45,952 nucleotides of DNA from JAVMKJ01 sp031732875 (GCA_031732875.1 JAVMKL010000029.1:1-45952), one strand, 5' to 3'. Shown: positions 35,792 through 44,554, counted from the first letter of the stretch. Notes: a model not told the origin generated them from the letters alone. A program made the numbers and translations.

Positions 35792-37528
35792 ATGGACAAG
35801 TCGCTGCTGATTGCGGTTTTCGTGCCGACGACGAATGAGCGGGGAGAGGACTTCAAGGGCGAGATTGGCGAGCGCGCCACCGGCTATCCGGTCGGGAAGG
35901 GCCTGATTCTGACCGCGCGCCACGTCCTCCACCCGCAACCCCCGAACCGGCGGGACTCGCGCTATCCGGTGGCGATACGCTGGCATTACTTCCGTTGCGG
36001 CGACGACACGGACTGGATCGACATTTCTGACGCTGACATCGTCTGGGAGAGCGAAGGCGAACTGGACGCGGCCCTGATCCGTTGCCGCCGGCCACCCGAT
36101 GCGGTGGGCTGGGGCATCGTTTCCCATGATCGGCCGCGCGATGGGGCGCAGTGGATCAGCGAGGGTTTTCCCCGTGCGACCAAGTACGGAAATCGGCGCA
36201 ATCCCAGCAGTTTCATCGGTAAGACGTGCTCCAAGGCCCCGAACGAGCCCTATTTTGAGCTGACCGTGGACACGGCTCCCGAGGATGAGGAGGGCTGGAA
36301 GGGCGTCTTCGGGATGCCGGTGTTCGCCGATCACAAGATCCTCGGCGTGGTGCGCAGCGTTCCCCCCAATTTCAACGCTAAAAAGCTGCACGCGACCCCT
36401 CTGTGGAAACTGCTCGAAGACGACCGATTTCGCGAGTGGATCGGCGATGACAAGCAGGCGGCACACTTCAAAAAAACCCGGAGCAAGCTGATCGAGATCT
36501 GTCGGCGCTCGCCGGATGCGAGGGACGCCATCCAGCGAGAACTGCCCGATGTCGCCGACAAAATGATCGGTCTCGACGAAGGGCGAAGGGTTGAAGATCT
36601 CGTCGAACACCTGCTGAAAACCGACATACGCGCGGCGATTCAGGCCCTGCGTGACGCGCACCGCTCGTTTTGCGAGGACGATGGCGGTGGCGAACAAAAC
36701 CGATGCGCCGCTGACACCCTGGCAGCCCTCTCGCAGCTCCTCGTGCCGGCGCTTTACGACTACGGCGTCGTTCGTTGGGTGGGCAGCCAACGTGGCGACG
36801 GAAGCGCTGCATTGGTCCCTTTGCCCGCCTGCACCAAAACCGTCGCCGAAATTATCATGGCCGGCGCGGACGGACGCGCGACGCGCTTTCGTCACCGCGA
36901 AGACGAGGACGACCAGCCCGAAGGTGAACTCAACCTGCCCCAAATGCCGGAGGGTGGCATCGACGCCGGCAACGTCGAGGTCCGAGCCGCCTTGTTGCGG
37001 CACTTGAACAAAAAGTTCAATTTGGGCGAGAGCGAAGCGTTCCGCCGCACGGTCGATGACTATCTGTTGGTGGCCTTTCCCCGCCGGGCGCGAGGGGGAT
37101 CGGAGCGAACCCTGGAGGAGCGCATCAAGCTCACCGCCGATCTGCTCGACAGCAGGCGCCGGGACAGCGGTCAGACCTTCTACATGATTTTCGATCTGCC
37201 CAGGGACGCCGAGGGACAGAACGCCATGCGCGCCATGGTCGCGTCGCTCAAGCGCGATTACTCGGCGCTCGCGCTTCTCTGTCTCGACGATTCCAGCGAG
37301 CGCGAGCGCGAGGAAATGAAACTGGTCGATCCCTTTTGCCGGATGCTCCCGCTCAAGGAAGGGGCCAAAGCGCCATCATCGCCATCCGCATTGCAGATCT
37401 GGCGGCAAAAGCTGGCCTCGCTGGAGATTGAGGAGGCTAAAGCGGTCGAGCCGACCCTGAAGTTCAAGATTCAGCAAGACATCGCCGAAGCCAAGGCCAA
37501 GATTCGCGAGCTGGGGGGCTCGGTGTGA
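35792..37528 (+). CDS. Trypsin-like protein lacking catalytic Ser, with effector-associated C-terminus
   Basis: 578 aa. The N-terminal chymotrypsin fold shows His44 (LTARHVLH) and Asp92 (ELDAALIRC), but the nucleophile motif reads GVFGMPVF with Phe173 where Ser is expected (GxSGxP). The middle region (about 225-520) is mostly helical and polar. The last 46 residues (ALQIWRQKLASLEIEEAKA, then KFKIQQDIAEAKAKIREL) form a coiled adaptor module; the TIR protein ends in the same module (34 of 46 identical). In conflict systems of this class the protease is a downstream effector. Here it is either a pseudo-protease binding module or a mutated copy. Start ATG 35792 follows AAGGAG. Confidence 0.85.
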   Translation: MDKSLLIAVFVPTTNERGEDFKGEIGERATGYPVGKGLILTARHVLHPQPPNRRDSRYPVAIRWHYFRCGDDTDWIDISDADIVWESEGELDAALIRCRRPPDAVGWGIVSHDRPRDGAQWISEGFPRATKYGNRRNPSSFIGKTCSKAPNEPYFELTVDTAPEDEEGWKGVFGMPVFADHKILGVVRSVPPNFNAKKLHATPLWKLLEDDRFREWIGDDKQAAHFKKTRSKLIEICRRSPDARDAIQRELPDVADKMIGLDEGRRVEDLVEHLLKTDIRAAIQALRDAHRSFCEDDGGGEQNRCAADTLAALSQLLVPALYDYGVVRWVGSQRGDGSAALVPLPACTKTVAEIIMAGADGRATRFRHREDEDDQPEGELNLPQMPEGGIDAGNVEVRAALLRHLNKKFNLGESEAFRRTVDDYLLVAFPRRARGGSERTLEERIKLTADLLDSRRRDSGQTFYMIFDLPRDAEGQNAMRAMVASLKRDYSALALLCLDDSSEREREEMKLVDPFCRMLPLKEGAKAPSSPSALQIWRQKLASLEIEEAKAVEPTLKFKIQQDIAEAKAKIRELGGSV

Positions 37529-37577
37529 GGGATTGGTCGGAAAACATCACCCAGGATTGCAAGAGAAACCACCTTCC

Positions 37578-38201
37578 ATGAGCACGCAGAGATTCAAAAT
37601 CGCGCTTTCCTTCCCCGGCGAACACCGGGATTTCGTGGAACAAGTCGCGGCGCGGTTGGCCGATCAGGTCGGTCGCTATCAGGTTTTGTACGACCGCTAC
37701 TACGAAGCCGAGTTTGCCCGCCCCGATCTCGACACCTATTTGCAGCGTCTCTATCACGACGAATCCGAGTTGATCGCGGTGTTCCTGTGCGCCGATTACG
37801 AGCGCAAAGAGTGGTGCGGCCTCGAATGGCGAGCCATCCGCGACCTGATCAAGCGGCGCCAGACATCCACCGTCATGCCCTTGCGCTTCGACAATACGGA
37901 GATTCCCGGACTGTTCTCGACCGACGGCTATGTCTGGATCGGCGGTCGCTCGCCGGCGGAGATCGCCGACCTCATTCTGCAACGCATGGGAATCAACGCC
38001 GGCCAAGTCCCCGTTTCCGCGCCCTTGCGCCCGCCCGCATCCCCGGCCCCGTCATCGCCCGCGTTAACAATGTGGCGGAAGAAACTCGCTTTCCTGGAAA
38101 CGGAGGAGGCGAAAGCCGTCGATCCGGCCCAGAAGTTCAAGCTCCAGGAAGACATCGCCGAGGCCAAGGCCAAGATTCGCGAATTTGGAGGTTCGGCATG
38201 A
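37578..38201 (+). CDS. TIR-domain protein with effector-associated C-terminus
   Basis: 207 aa. TIR fold with RFKIALSFPGEHRDFVEQVA, ELIAVFLCADYERKEWCGLE and the catalytic Glu83 in CGLEWRAIRDL. Bacterial TIR domains often hydrolyse NAD+ to deplete the cell after infection. A Pro-rich linker (about 140-160) leads to the 46-residue module ALTMWRKKLAFLETEEAKA and on, shared with the trypsin-like protein. It likely lets both effectors be recruited to the same sensor. Its stop overlaps the ATPase start (ATGA). Confidence 0.9.
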   Translation: MSTQRFKIALSFPGEHRDFVEQVAARLADQVGRYQVLYDRYYEAEFARPDLDTYLQRLYHDESELIAVFLCADYERKEWCGLEWRAIRDLIKRRQTSTVMPLRFDNTEIPGLFSTDGYVWIGGRSPAEIADLILQRMGINAGQVPVSAPLRPPASPAPSSPALTMWRKKLAFLETEEAKAVDPAQKFKLQEDIAEAKAKIREFGGSA

Positions 38202-39223
38202 GCGATCTTCCCATGAAGCGCATGAAAAGCGCTCACGGCGACAAAGTGCTCCTCGACCGACCCAAGGCCGCCCCGGAACAGGTGCACGTCTTCGGCCAGC
38301 ACGAAATCGACGCCATCGACGCCGCCTTGGCCGCCCGGCGCCCGCTGCTGGTGCGCGGCGAGCCCGGCATCGGCAAGAGCCAGCTCGCGCAAGCGGCGGC
38401 GGTCGATCTCGGACGCGCCTACGTCCAGCACGTCGTCGATTCCCGCACCGAATCCCGCGATTTGCTGTGGCATTTCGACGCCGTCGCACGCCTGGCCGAC
38501 GCCCAGCTCAAGGGTGCGTTGCGGGAGGCCAACGAGGAGTGCCGCACCGAGTTGCACCGGGAGTTGGCGGTGGAGAACTACCTGCATCCTCGCGCCTTGT
38601 GGTGGGCTTTCGATTGGGAAAGCGCCCGGAAGCAGGCCATTAAGGCGCGCCGGCCGGACGTGCCGCCCCAGCTTCCCGGCTGCGATCCCCAGAACGGCTG
38701 CGTGGTGCTGATCGACGAGATCGACAAGGCCGAGACCGACGTCCCGAACGGCTTGCTGGAAGCACTGGGCGCCGGTCGTTTCACGCCCCAGGGGTTGACG
38801 GAGCCGGTCATGGCCACGGGCGAACCGCCGCTGGTGATGATCACCACCAACGAGGAACGCGCCTTGCCGGATGCGTTCATCCGCCGTTGTCTGGTGCTCC
38901 ATCTGCGCCTGCCGGATCGGGATGATGAGTTGATTGAGCATTTGGTGAAGCGTGCCGAAGCACATTTCGACGCCGCCGACCCCGATCTGCTGCGCAAGGC
39001 CGCCGAGCTGCTGGTCCAGGATCGCCGCAAAGCCGAGCAGGAACGCTGGTTACCGCTGCCGGGTCAAGCGGAATACCTGGATTTGGTGCGCGCCGTGCTC
39101 GATTTGGGGTCCGATCCGAAGCAGCAGCAAGACCTGTTGGCCCAGGTATCGCGTTACGTGCTGAAGAAGCATCCGGGGTATGAAACGAATTCTCCCTCTC
39201 CCCTTGGGAGAGGGTTGGGGTGA
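38198..39223 (+). CDS. MoxR-type AAA+ ATPase of conflict system
   Basis: 341 aa. Walker A RGEPGIGKSQLAQAA (54-61 core), Walker B GCVVLIDEIDKAETDVPNG, sensor motif MITTNEERALPDAFIRRC. It differs from the envelope MoxR at 17179. In NTP-dependent conflict systems MoxR/vWA/FGS sets form the signal-processing core that unleashes TIR or peptidase effectors. Strong GGAGG precedes ATG 38198. The last 14 residues (YETNSPSPLGRGLG) are encoded by a genomic repeat, so the natural C-terminus was probably rewritten by repeat insertion. Confidence 0.9.
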   Translation: MSDLPMKRMKSAHGDKVLLDRPKAAPEQVHVFGQHEIDAIDAALAARRPLLVRGEPGIGKSQLAQAAAVDLGRAYVQHVVDSRTESRDLLWHFDAVARLADAQLKGALREANEECRTELHRELAVENYLHPRALWWAFDWESARKQAIKARRPDVPPQLPGCDPQNGCVVLIDEIDKAETDVPNGLLEALGAGRFTPQGLTEPVMATGEPPLVMITTNEERALPDAFIRRCLVLHLRLPDRDDELIEHLVKRAEAHFDAADPDLLRKAAELLVQDRRKAEQERWLPLPGQAEYLDLVRAVLDLGSDPKQQQDLLAQVSRYVLKKHPGYETNSPSPLGRGLG

Positions 39224-39282
39224 GGGGCCGAGCTGTTGAAAAGCGACCCTCACCCCCAGCCCCTCTCCCGGAGGGCGAGGGG
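39192..39282. repeat. Inverted pair of G/C-rich repeat units
   Basis: CTCCCTCTCCCCTTGGGAGA and GGGTTGGGGTGAGGGG (39192-39227) are followed by an inverted copy, CCCTCACCCCCAGCCCCTCT and on (39247-39282). The first supplies the ATPase stop codon region and the second lies within the first codons of the next gene. The same unit occurs inside the topB-recQ gene at 25250-25290. Confidence 0.8.
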
Positions 39283-42200
39283 AGCTTTGAGTCCGACCGG
39301 CGCCTGTGGCCGCGCCGACCTGGTGCGGGCGCTGGCCAGGGGCGATCCTGCGCTGGCCGATGCGCTCGCAGGTTTGCTCGGGTTCGAAGTTGCTGCCGAA
39401 CCCACCCCAGTAACCGATGCAGTACCGATGACAACGCAGGTGGGTGTTGCGCTCGATGCGATTCTTGTCCGTCCACCGGAATATCAAATCGATGTCCGCC
39501 CGCTGATCGACATCCCCTTCTGGCGCCTTGAAGGCCACGAGCCCGTTGCTTCCGAGGAGCCCGGCCCAAAACCCCCGCCTCCCGCCGAACCGGTCGTGTG
39601 GCGCAACCGGCCCGACGCCCCGCCCGCCATCCGCTTGCTCGCGCCTTGGCGCGAGCTGCAACCGCGCTTGCGCGCCGCCCTGGCAGAGCCGCGCGAGGGG
39701 CGGGAGATCGACGTCAATCTGATCGTGCGCCGTCTGAGTTGCGGCCAGTGGCTGGATCGCTTGCCGCACGAGCGGCATCGCCGGTGGGGGCCGTGCCTGC
39801 AACTGGTCATCGACCGCAGCGAGCATCTGGTGCCCTACTGGACCGATCAAGACCAGGTGCGCGGCGAACTGGCGCGGCTGTTCGCGGCCCAGGATTTGGA
39901 GCAAGCCGCGTTCCACGAAGGCTTGGACGAGCCGCGTCTGCTGGGCGCGTCCGCGTCCGACGGTTACCGACCGCCACCAGGCGGCATCGTGCTGGTGCTC
40001 GGCGATCTCGGTGGCCTGACGGCGCGGGCGGCGGACGAGGATAATCCCTGGCTCGATCTCGGTCGGCGTATCACGGCGGCCGGTTCTCGGCCCGTGGCGC
40101 TGCTGCCCTGTCCTCTCGAACGCTGTCCAGCGGTGCTGCGGCGCGATTGGCAGCTTGTTCCATGGGAGCGTTCCTGCGGTCACGCGATCACTGACCATCA
40201 CGCCTTGCGCGAGCGCGCGGAGCGCCTGTTGCGGCTGGTCTCTCCGGCCGTGCGCATCGAGCCCGGTTTGCTGCGTATGGTGCGCCTGAGTCTCGGCGCG
40301 GATGAGGCCGACGCCGGTACGGAATCCGACGTTTGGCAACACCCAGCCATCGCCAGCACCCACAGCGAGGCCGCCACGCTCGACCCCAAATACACGAAGG
40401 AATTGCGCGCCGCCTTCGCGGCCGAACCCCTCGAACGCCAGTGGCGGATGCTGGCCCTGTTGCGGGTCTGGCGCGGCCATCTGCCGCAAGAGATTTGGTT
40501 CGAGGAAATCCGCGACCTCGCGCGGGCTTCGCTGGAGGCGCTGCCCGACGCGGCGGACCTGGAAGACGCCCGTCGCTTCTTCGACTCCATCTGCGACCGG
40601 CTCGAACCGACCCCCGACGGCCCCGCCGATACCGCCGTCGGTGCCTGGATGGGCCGGGTTCGTGGGCGCGCCACCGACGATTTCTGGACCATCGATGAAG
40701 TCGGCGCTCGCCTGCTGCGCCTTGATTGGTTGCGGAACCGGCATCGCCCGGATTATCGACTTCCGGTGCCGTGCGACCCGGCGCTGTTGCCGGCGCCACC
40801 GGGACAAGCCGAGCACCGCTACGAGTTGCGCCAGGAAGGCGATGGGCTGGTTGTAGTCCCGGCTCCGCCGACGGCGGCGATCAGCGCAACCGACCCGGGC
40901 AGCTACCTGGGCACTCTGCGCACCGTAAATCAGCTGGTTCAAATCCTTAGAACCGCGCCCGCCAGCGCCGACCACGATCCTTCCTTCTGGCGCTCCGGCC
41001 AACCGCCGCCTTGGGCCGACGACTGGGGCACGGACGACTACGGCCACTGGGTCACCTTCAGCGTCGAAAACCGGCAGGGCCAAAAGATCACCCAGCGGAT
41101 GCGCTGGATCGAGCCCGGCACCTTTTTGATGGGCTCGCCGGAAAACGAGCCGGAACGCTTCGACGACGAAGGCCCCCGGCATCCGGTGACGATCCCCCAA
41201 GGCTACTGGCTGTTCGACACCGCCTGCACCCAGGCGCTGTGGGCGGCGGTGACGGGCGAGAACCGGAGCGGGTTCAAAGGCGCCGACCGTCCGGTGGAAA
41301 CCGTCAGTTGGCACGACTGCCAGGACTTCATCAAGCGGCTGAACGAGCGCCTGCCCGGACTCGACCTGGCCCTGCCCTCCGAAGCGCAGTGGGAGTATGC
41401 TTGTCGCGCCGGTACGACCACCCCGTTCAGCTTCGGCGCCAACATCACGCCGGACCAGGTCAACTACAACGGTAACTCTCCCTACGCGGGCGGCAAAAAA
41501 GGCTGGTATCGGCAACAGACCGTGCCGGTGGCGAGCCTGCCGCCGAACCCGTGGGGCCTGCACGAGATGCACGGCAACGTCCGAGAATGGTGCCAAGACC
41601 ACTGGCACGGCAGCTACCGAGGCGCTCCGGACGACGACTCGGCTTGGCTGAGCGGCGATGCCGGCGCGGACCGCGTCCTGCGCGGCGGGTCCTGGTACGA
41701 CCTCGCGCGCATCGTGCGGGCGGCGTCCCGCTACCGCGCCCACCCCGACGGCCGCGGCGACGTCATCGGTTTTCGCTGTGCCCGAGTTCGGGTCGCGAGC
41801 CCGGGCAGTCAGGAGGGAGCGGAGCCGGCGGGACCGGCGAGGGGCCGGCAGGCGGAGCGCCGGCCCGAGCAGGGCCAGCCCGGCAGAGCGACCGGCGTGC
41901 AACCCACCCTGCTGCGTCTCAATGCCGGCGAGTCCCCGGTCCGCTGCGCGTTGTCCCAAGCGCCCGCCTTCCTCATTCGCACCGACCGCGAGCACCTGAC
42001 GTTTCGCAGCCTCACTAAACCGGAGTGGGCCAGCGCCATCGGCCGCGACCGGTTCGGGCTGTGGTGCGAAATCGCCGTCGAACCCGAGCGGGGAGGCGAG
42101 CCCGTCATCCAGCGCCTGCGCTGGATACCGCCCGGTCGGTTCTGGATGGGCTCGCCGGAGGAGGAGACTCGTGGGTTGGCGAAGAATGATAACGAACAAA

Positions 42201-43063
42201 AATGGTTCGATGCGGAACATCCCCGCCACCTCGTGACCTTGACCGAAGGCTACTGGCTGTTCGATACCCCCTGCACCCAAGCGCTGTGGGAAGCGGTGAT
42301 GGAAAAGAACCCGAGCCGATTCCAAAGTCCGACCCGACCGGTGGAACAGGTCAGATGGCACGACGCGCAGGATTTTCTGAAGCGACTCAATGGGCGGATT
42401 CCCGATCTGGATCTAGCGCTACCCAGCGAAGCCCAGTGGGAATACGCCTGCCGGGCCGGGACCGAGACGGCGATCTACACCGGCGACCTGGCGATTCTGG
42501 GGGCGAACAACGCCCCGGCGCTCGACCCGATTGCCTGGTACGGCGGCAACAGCGGGGTCGATTTCGATTTGAAAAACGGTGAAGGCAGTTCAAGTTGGCC
42601 GGAAAAGCAATACCCGCATACTAAAGCGGGGACGCATCCGGTCAAGCTCAAACGGGCCAATCCCTGGGGCCTGTACGACATGCTCGGCAACGTCTGGGAG
42701 TGGTGTCAGGACGGCATGAGGGATTACGGTCAGAACGCCCAGACGAATCCAACGGGTTCCCTGGAAGCCGGCGCGAACCGCGTCCTGCGCGGCGGGTCCT
42801 GGCACAGCTACGCGCGCGGCGTGCGGGCGGCGTACCGCTGCCACGACCACCCCGGCAGCCGCGGCGGCAACTTCGGTTTTCGCTGTGCCCGAGTTCGGGT
42901 CGCGAGCCCGGCCAGTCGGCCAGTGGGAAAGAGCGACGCGCCCGGCGCCGGGGCCGCCCCAAGCGGAGCGCCGGGGCGCCAAGGCGGCGGGTCACGGAGC
43001 GAGGGCGGCAAGACGCTACGCGAGCGTGGGCGCGATTTTTGGAGGAAGATAACAGGCTCATGA
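39236..43063 (+). CDS. vWA-like protein with two FGS domains, DGR target
   Basis: 1275 aa from TTG 39236 (GAGGGG 8 bp upstream; a TTG at 39287 is an alternative, as the first 17 codons are repeat-derived). An N-terminal region (about 120-430) resembles the vWA-like SAV_2336-type fold (WGPCLQLVIDRSEHLVPYWT). A helical part follows (about 430-600). Two formylglycine-generating-enzyme/sulfatase-like domains follow at about 600-850 and 935-1220 (RMRWIEPGTFLMGSPEN, LPSEAQWEYACRAG, NPWGLHEMHGNVREWCQD, RVLRGGSW, GFRCARV). Both end in a variable repeat of the DGR. FGS has a C-type-lectin fold known to tolerate diversity, so this is probably the ligand-sensing protein of the conflict system. Confidence 0.9.
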   Translation: MKSDPHPQPLSRRARGALSPTGACGRADLVRALARGDPALADALAGLLGFEVAAEPTPVTDAVPMTTQVGVALDAILVRPPEYQIDVRPLIDIPFWRLEGHEPVASEEPGPKPPPPAEPVVWRNRPDAPPAIRLLAPWRELQPRLRAALAEPREGREIDVNLIVRRLSCGQWLDRLPHERHRRWGPCLQLVIDRSEHLVPYWTDQDQVRGELARLFAAQDLEQAAFHEGLDEPRLLGASASDGYRPPPGGIVLVLGDLGGLTARAADEDNPWLDLGRRITAAGSRPVALLPCPLERCPAVLRRDWQLVPWERSCGHAITDHHALRERAERLLRLVSPAVRIEPGLLRMVRLSLGADEADAGTESDVWQHPAIASTHSEAATLDPKYTKELRAAFAAEPLERQWRMLALLRVWRGHLPQEIWFEEIRDLARASLEALPDAADLEDARRFFDSICDRLEPTPDGPADTAVGAWMGRVRGRATDDFWTIDEVGARLLRLDWLRNRHRPDYRLPVPCDPALLPAPPGQAEHRYELRQEGDGLVVVPAPPTAAISATDPGSYLGTLRTVNQLVQILRTAPASADHDPSFWRSGQPPPWADDWGTDDYGHWVTFSVENRQGQKITQRMRWIEPGTFLMGSPENEPERFDDEGPRHPVTIPQGYWLFDTACTQALWAAVTGENRSGFKGADRPVETVSWHDCQDFIKRLNERLPGLDLALPSEAQWEYACRAGTTTPFSFGANITPDQVNYNGNSPYAGGKKGWYRQQTVPVASLPPNPWGLHEMHGNVREWCQDHWHGSYRGAPDDDSAWLSGDAGADRVLRGGSWYDLARIVRAASRYRAHPDGRGDVIGFRCARVRVASPGSQEGAEPAGPARGRQAERRPEQGQPGRATGVQPTLLRLNAGESPVRCALSQAPAFLIRTDREHLTFRSLTKPEWASAIGRDRFGLWCEIAVEPERGGEPVIQRLRWIPPGRFWMGSPEEETRGLAKNDNEQKWFDAEHPRHLVTLTEGYWLFDTPCTQALWEAVMEKNPSRFQSPTRPVEQVRWHDAQDFLKRLNGRIPDLDLALPSEAQWEYACRAGTETAIYTGDLAILGANNAPALDPIAWYGGNSGVDFDLKNGEGSSSWPEKQYPHTKAGTHPVKLKRANPWGLYDMLGNVWEWCQDGMRDYGQNAQTNPTGSLEAGANRVLRGGSWHSYARGVRAAYRCHDHPGSRGGNFGFRCARVRVASPASRPVGKSDAPGAGAAPSGAPGRQGGGSRSEGGKTLRERGRDFWRKITGS
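41659..41786 (+). other. DGR variable repeat VR-1 (internal FGS domain)
   Basis: 128 bp aligned without gaps to the template repeat at 44674-44801. All 17 mismatches are at template adenines (A to T, G or C). Encoded loop: template Trp-Asn-Asn-Asn becomes Trp-Tyr-Asp-Leu, and the stretch ends in the invariant GFRCAR. The repeat lies at the end of the first FGS domain, in the middle of the gene. Confidence 0.93.
42766..42893 (+). other. DGR variable repeat VR-2 (C-terminal FGS domain)
   Basis: 128 bp aligned to the template repeat without gaps. All 13 mismatches fall on template adenines, and the first 37 bases are identical. Variant codons turn Trp-Asn-Asn-Asn into Trp-His-Ser-Tyr. It ends at the conserved TTTTCGCTGTGCCCGAG, the probable initiation-of-homing site; after it the homology to the template stops. 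Confidence 0.95.
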
Positions 43064-43545
43064 AATACCGTTTTTTTGCGATTCCCGCGACAGCTCCCGA
43101 CCCGGCGCAGGAAGATCTCAACCGGTTTTGCGCCGGGCAGCGGGTGGTGAGCGTGGACAAGCAGCTCGTACAGGATGCGGGACAGAGTTACTGGGCATTC
43201 TGCATCGGCTATCTCGACAACCAAGACAGCCCGAAAGCCGCTTCCAAGGGCAAAATCGACTATCGCGAGGTGCTGAACGAGCAGGACTTCGCCGTGTTCG
43301 CCCGGCTGCGGACGCTGCGCAAGGAATTGGCTGACGGCGAGGGGATTCCCGCCTACGCCGTGCTCACCAACGAGCAACTGGCCGAACTGGTCCAGCGCCG
43401 GGTCCAGAGTGCGGCGGCCCTGCGCGCGATCACCGGCGTCGGCGAGGCCCGCGTCGAGAAATACGGCGAGGCCTTTTTGCGCCTGCTGCGGGAAGCGTTC
43501 GCCGCGCCCGGCGCTACCCCGCCGGAGCCCGCCGGTGCAGCGTAG
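43060..43545 (+). CDS. DGR accessory protein with HRDC domain
   Basis: 161 aa. The C-terminal half (FAVFARLRTLRKELADGEGI, PAYAVLTNEQLAELVQRR, ALRAITGVGEARVEKYGEA) is an HRDC nucleic-acid-binding domain. The N-terminus (MKYRFFAIPATAPDPAQEDL) is a conserved-looking beta-rich part. HRDC-type accessory proteins replace Avd in some DGRs and are thought to help the reverse transcriptase with the template RNA. ATG 43060 overlaps the stop of the FGS gene (ATGA), and it overlaps the reverse transcriptase gene by 11 bp. Confidence 0.88.
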   Translation: MKYRFFAIPATAPDPAQEDLNRFCAGQRVVSVDKQLVQDAGQSYWAFCIGYLDNQDSPKAASKGKIDYREVLNEQDFAVFARLRTLRKELADGEGIPAYAVLTNEQLAELVQRRVQSAAALRAITGVGEARVEKYGEAFLRLLREAFAAPGATPPEPAGAA

Positions 43546-44554
43546 CCGCGTCGGCCTCGCTGCCATCGCCGACTGGCACAACCTGGCGGCCGCGTTCCAG
43601 CGCGCCGCGCGGGGCAAGAGCCAGCGGGACGACGTGCGCCGATTCCGCGCCGACCTGAACGGCGAGTTGGCTCGCCTGCGCGAATCCCTGCTCGACGGTT
43701 CGGTCGAGGTCGGTCAGATGCGCTCCTTTCACATCCGCGACCCCAAGCCCCGGATCATCCACGCTCCCCGTTTTCGCGAGCGCGTGCTGCATCATGCCGT
43801 CATGGCCCACGTTGGGCCGGTTTTGGACCGCGCCCTGGTGGATGACACCTACGCCTGTCGGGTGGGGAAAGGCGCGCTGGCCGCCGTGCAGCGCGCCCAG
43901 CACCACGCGCGCCGCTGGAGCTGGTACGCCCAGATCGACATCCGGTCCTACTTCGCCAGCATCGACCACGACGTGTTGCTTGCCCTGCTGGAGCGCCGGT
44001 TCAAGGACCGGGGCCTGCTGGCGCTGCTCGCCCGCATCGTCGAATCCCACCACGCGGAACTCGGCCGGGGCTTGCCCATCGGCGCCCTGACCTCGCAGCA
44101 CTTCGCCAACTACTATCTGGCCGGCCTCGACCGGCTGCTGCTCGAAGGCTGCCGGGTGCGGGGTCTGGTGCGCTACATGGACGACCTGGTCTGGTGGGGC
44201 GACAGCAAGGACGCCGTGCGCGACGCCCTCGCCCAAGCCCGCGCCTACGCGCAAGAGCGTTTGCGCCTGACCGTCAAGACGCCGGTCCAGATCGGGCGGA
44301 GCCGTGCCGGCCTGCCGTTCTGCGGCTATCGCATCCTGCCGGGCCGGCTGTTGCTGTCGCGCCGGCGCAAGCGCCGCTACGCCGAATGCCGCCGCGCCAG
44401 CGAGAACGCTTTTGTGGCGGGCCTGATCGACGCCCGTGCACTCCAGGCCGGCTACGCCGCCGCCCTGGCCATCACCGCCCACGCGGACGCCGCCGCGTGG
44501 CGACGGGAGCAGTTGCGGCGTCACCCGCTTGCGCCCAGTTTATGCGACCTCTAA
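43535..44554 (+). CDS. DGR reverse transcriptase
   Basis: 339 aa from GTG 43535, which overlaps the HRDC gene and is preceded by GGAG. RT motifs: YAQIDIRSYFASIDHDVL with catalytic Asp135; IGALTSQHFANYYL (182-195), where SQ in place of the usual SP-type motif is characteristic of DGR enzymes; and YMDD at 214-217 (YMDDLVWWGDSK). GYRILPGRLLLSRRRKRR forms the thumb start. No maturase or endonuclease domain is present. It copies the template RNA with mutations at adenines. The template lies 119 bp downstream. Confidence 0.95.
   Translation: MQRSRVGLAAIADWHNLAAAFQRAARGKSQRDDVRRFRADLNGELARLRESLLDGSVEVGQMRSFHIRDPKPRIIHAPRFRERVLHHAVMAHVGPVLDRALVDDTYACRVGKGALAAVQRAQHHARRWSWYAQIDIRSYFASIDHDVLLALLERRFKDRGLLALLARIVESHHAELGRGLPIGALTSQHFANYYLAGLDRLLLEGCRVRGLVRYMDDLVWWGDSKDAVRDALAQARAYAQERLRLTVKTPVQIGRSRAGLPFCGYRILPGRLLLSRRRKRRYAECRRASENAFVAGLIDARALQAGYAAALAITAHADAAAWRREQLRRHPLAPSLCDL

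Noticed and set aside
39192..39282. CRISPR-like or attachment-site repeat
   Set aside because: It is a single inverted pair with no spacers or further copies in tandem. It fits a dispersed palindromic element.
39050..42361. A 1103-codon open frame on the minus strand
   Set aside because: It is antisense to the FGS gene and its translation is low-complexity (Arg/Gly/Ala-rich). It has no domain and no ribosome-binding site, whereas the plus strand has clear domains. It is a GC-rich shadow frame.
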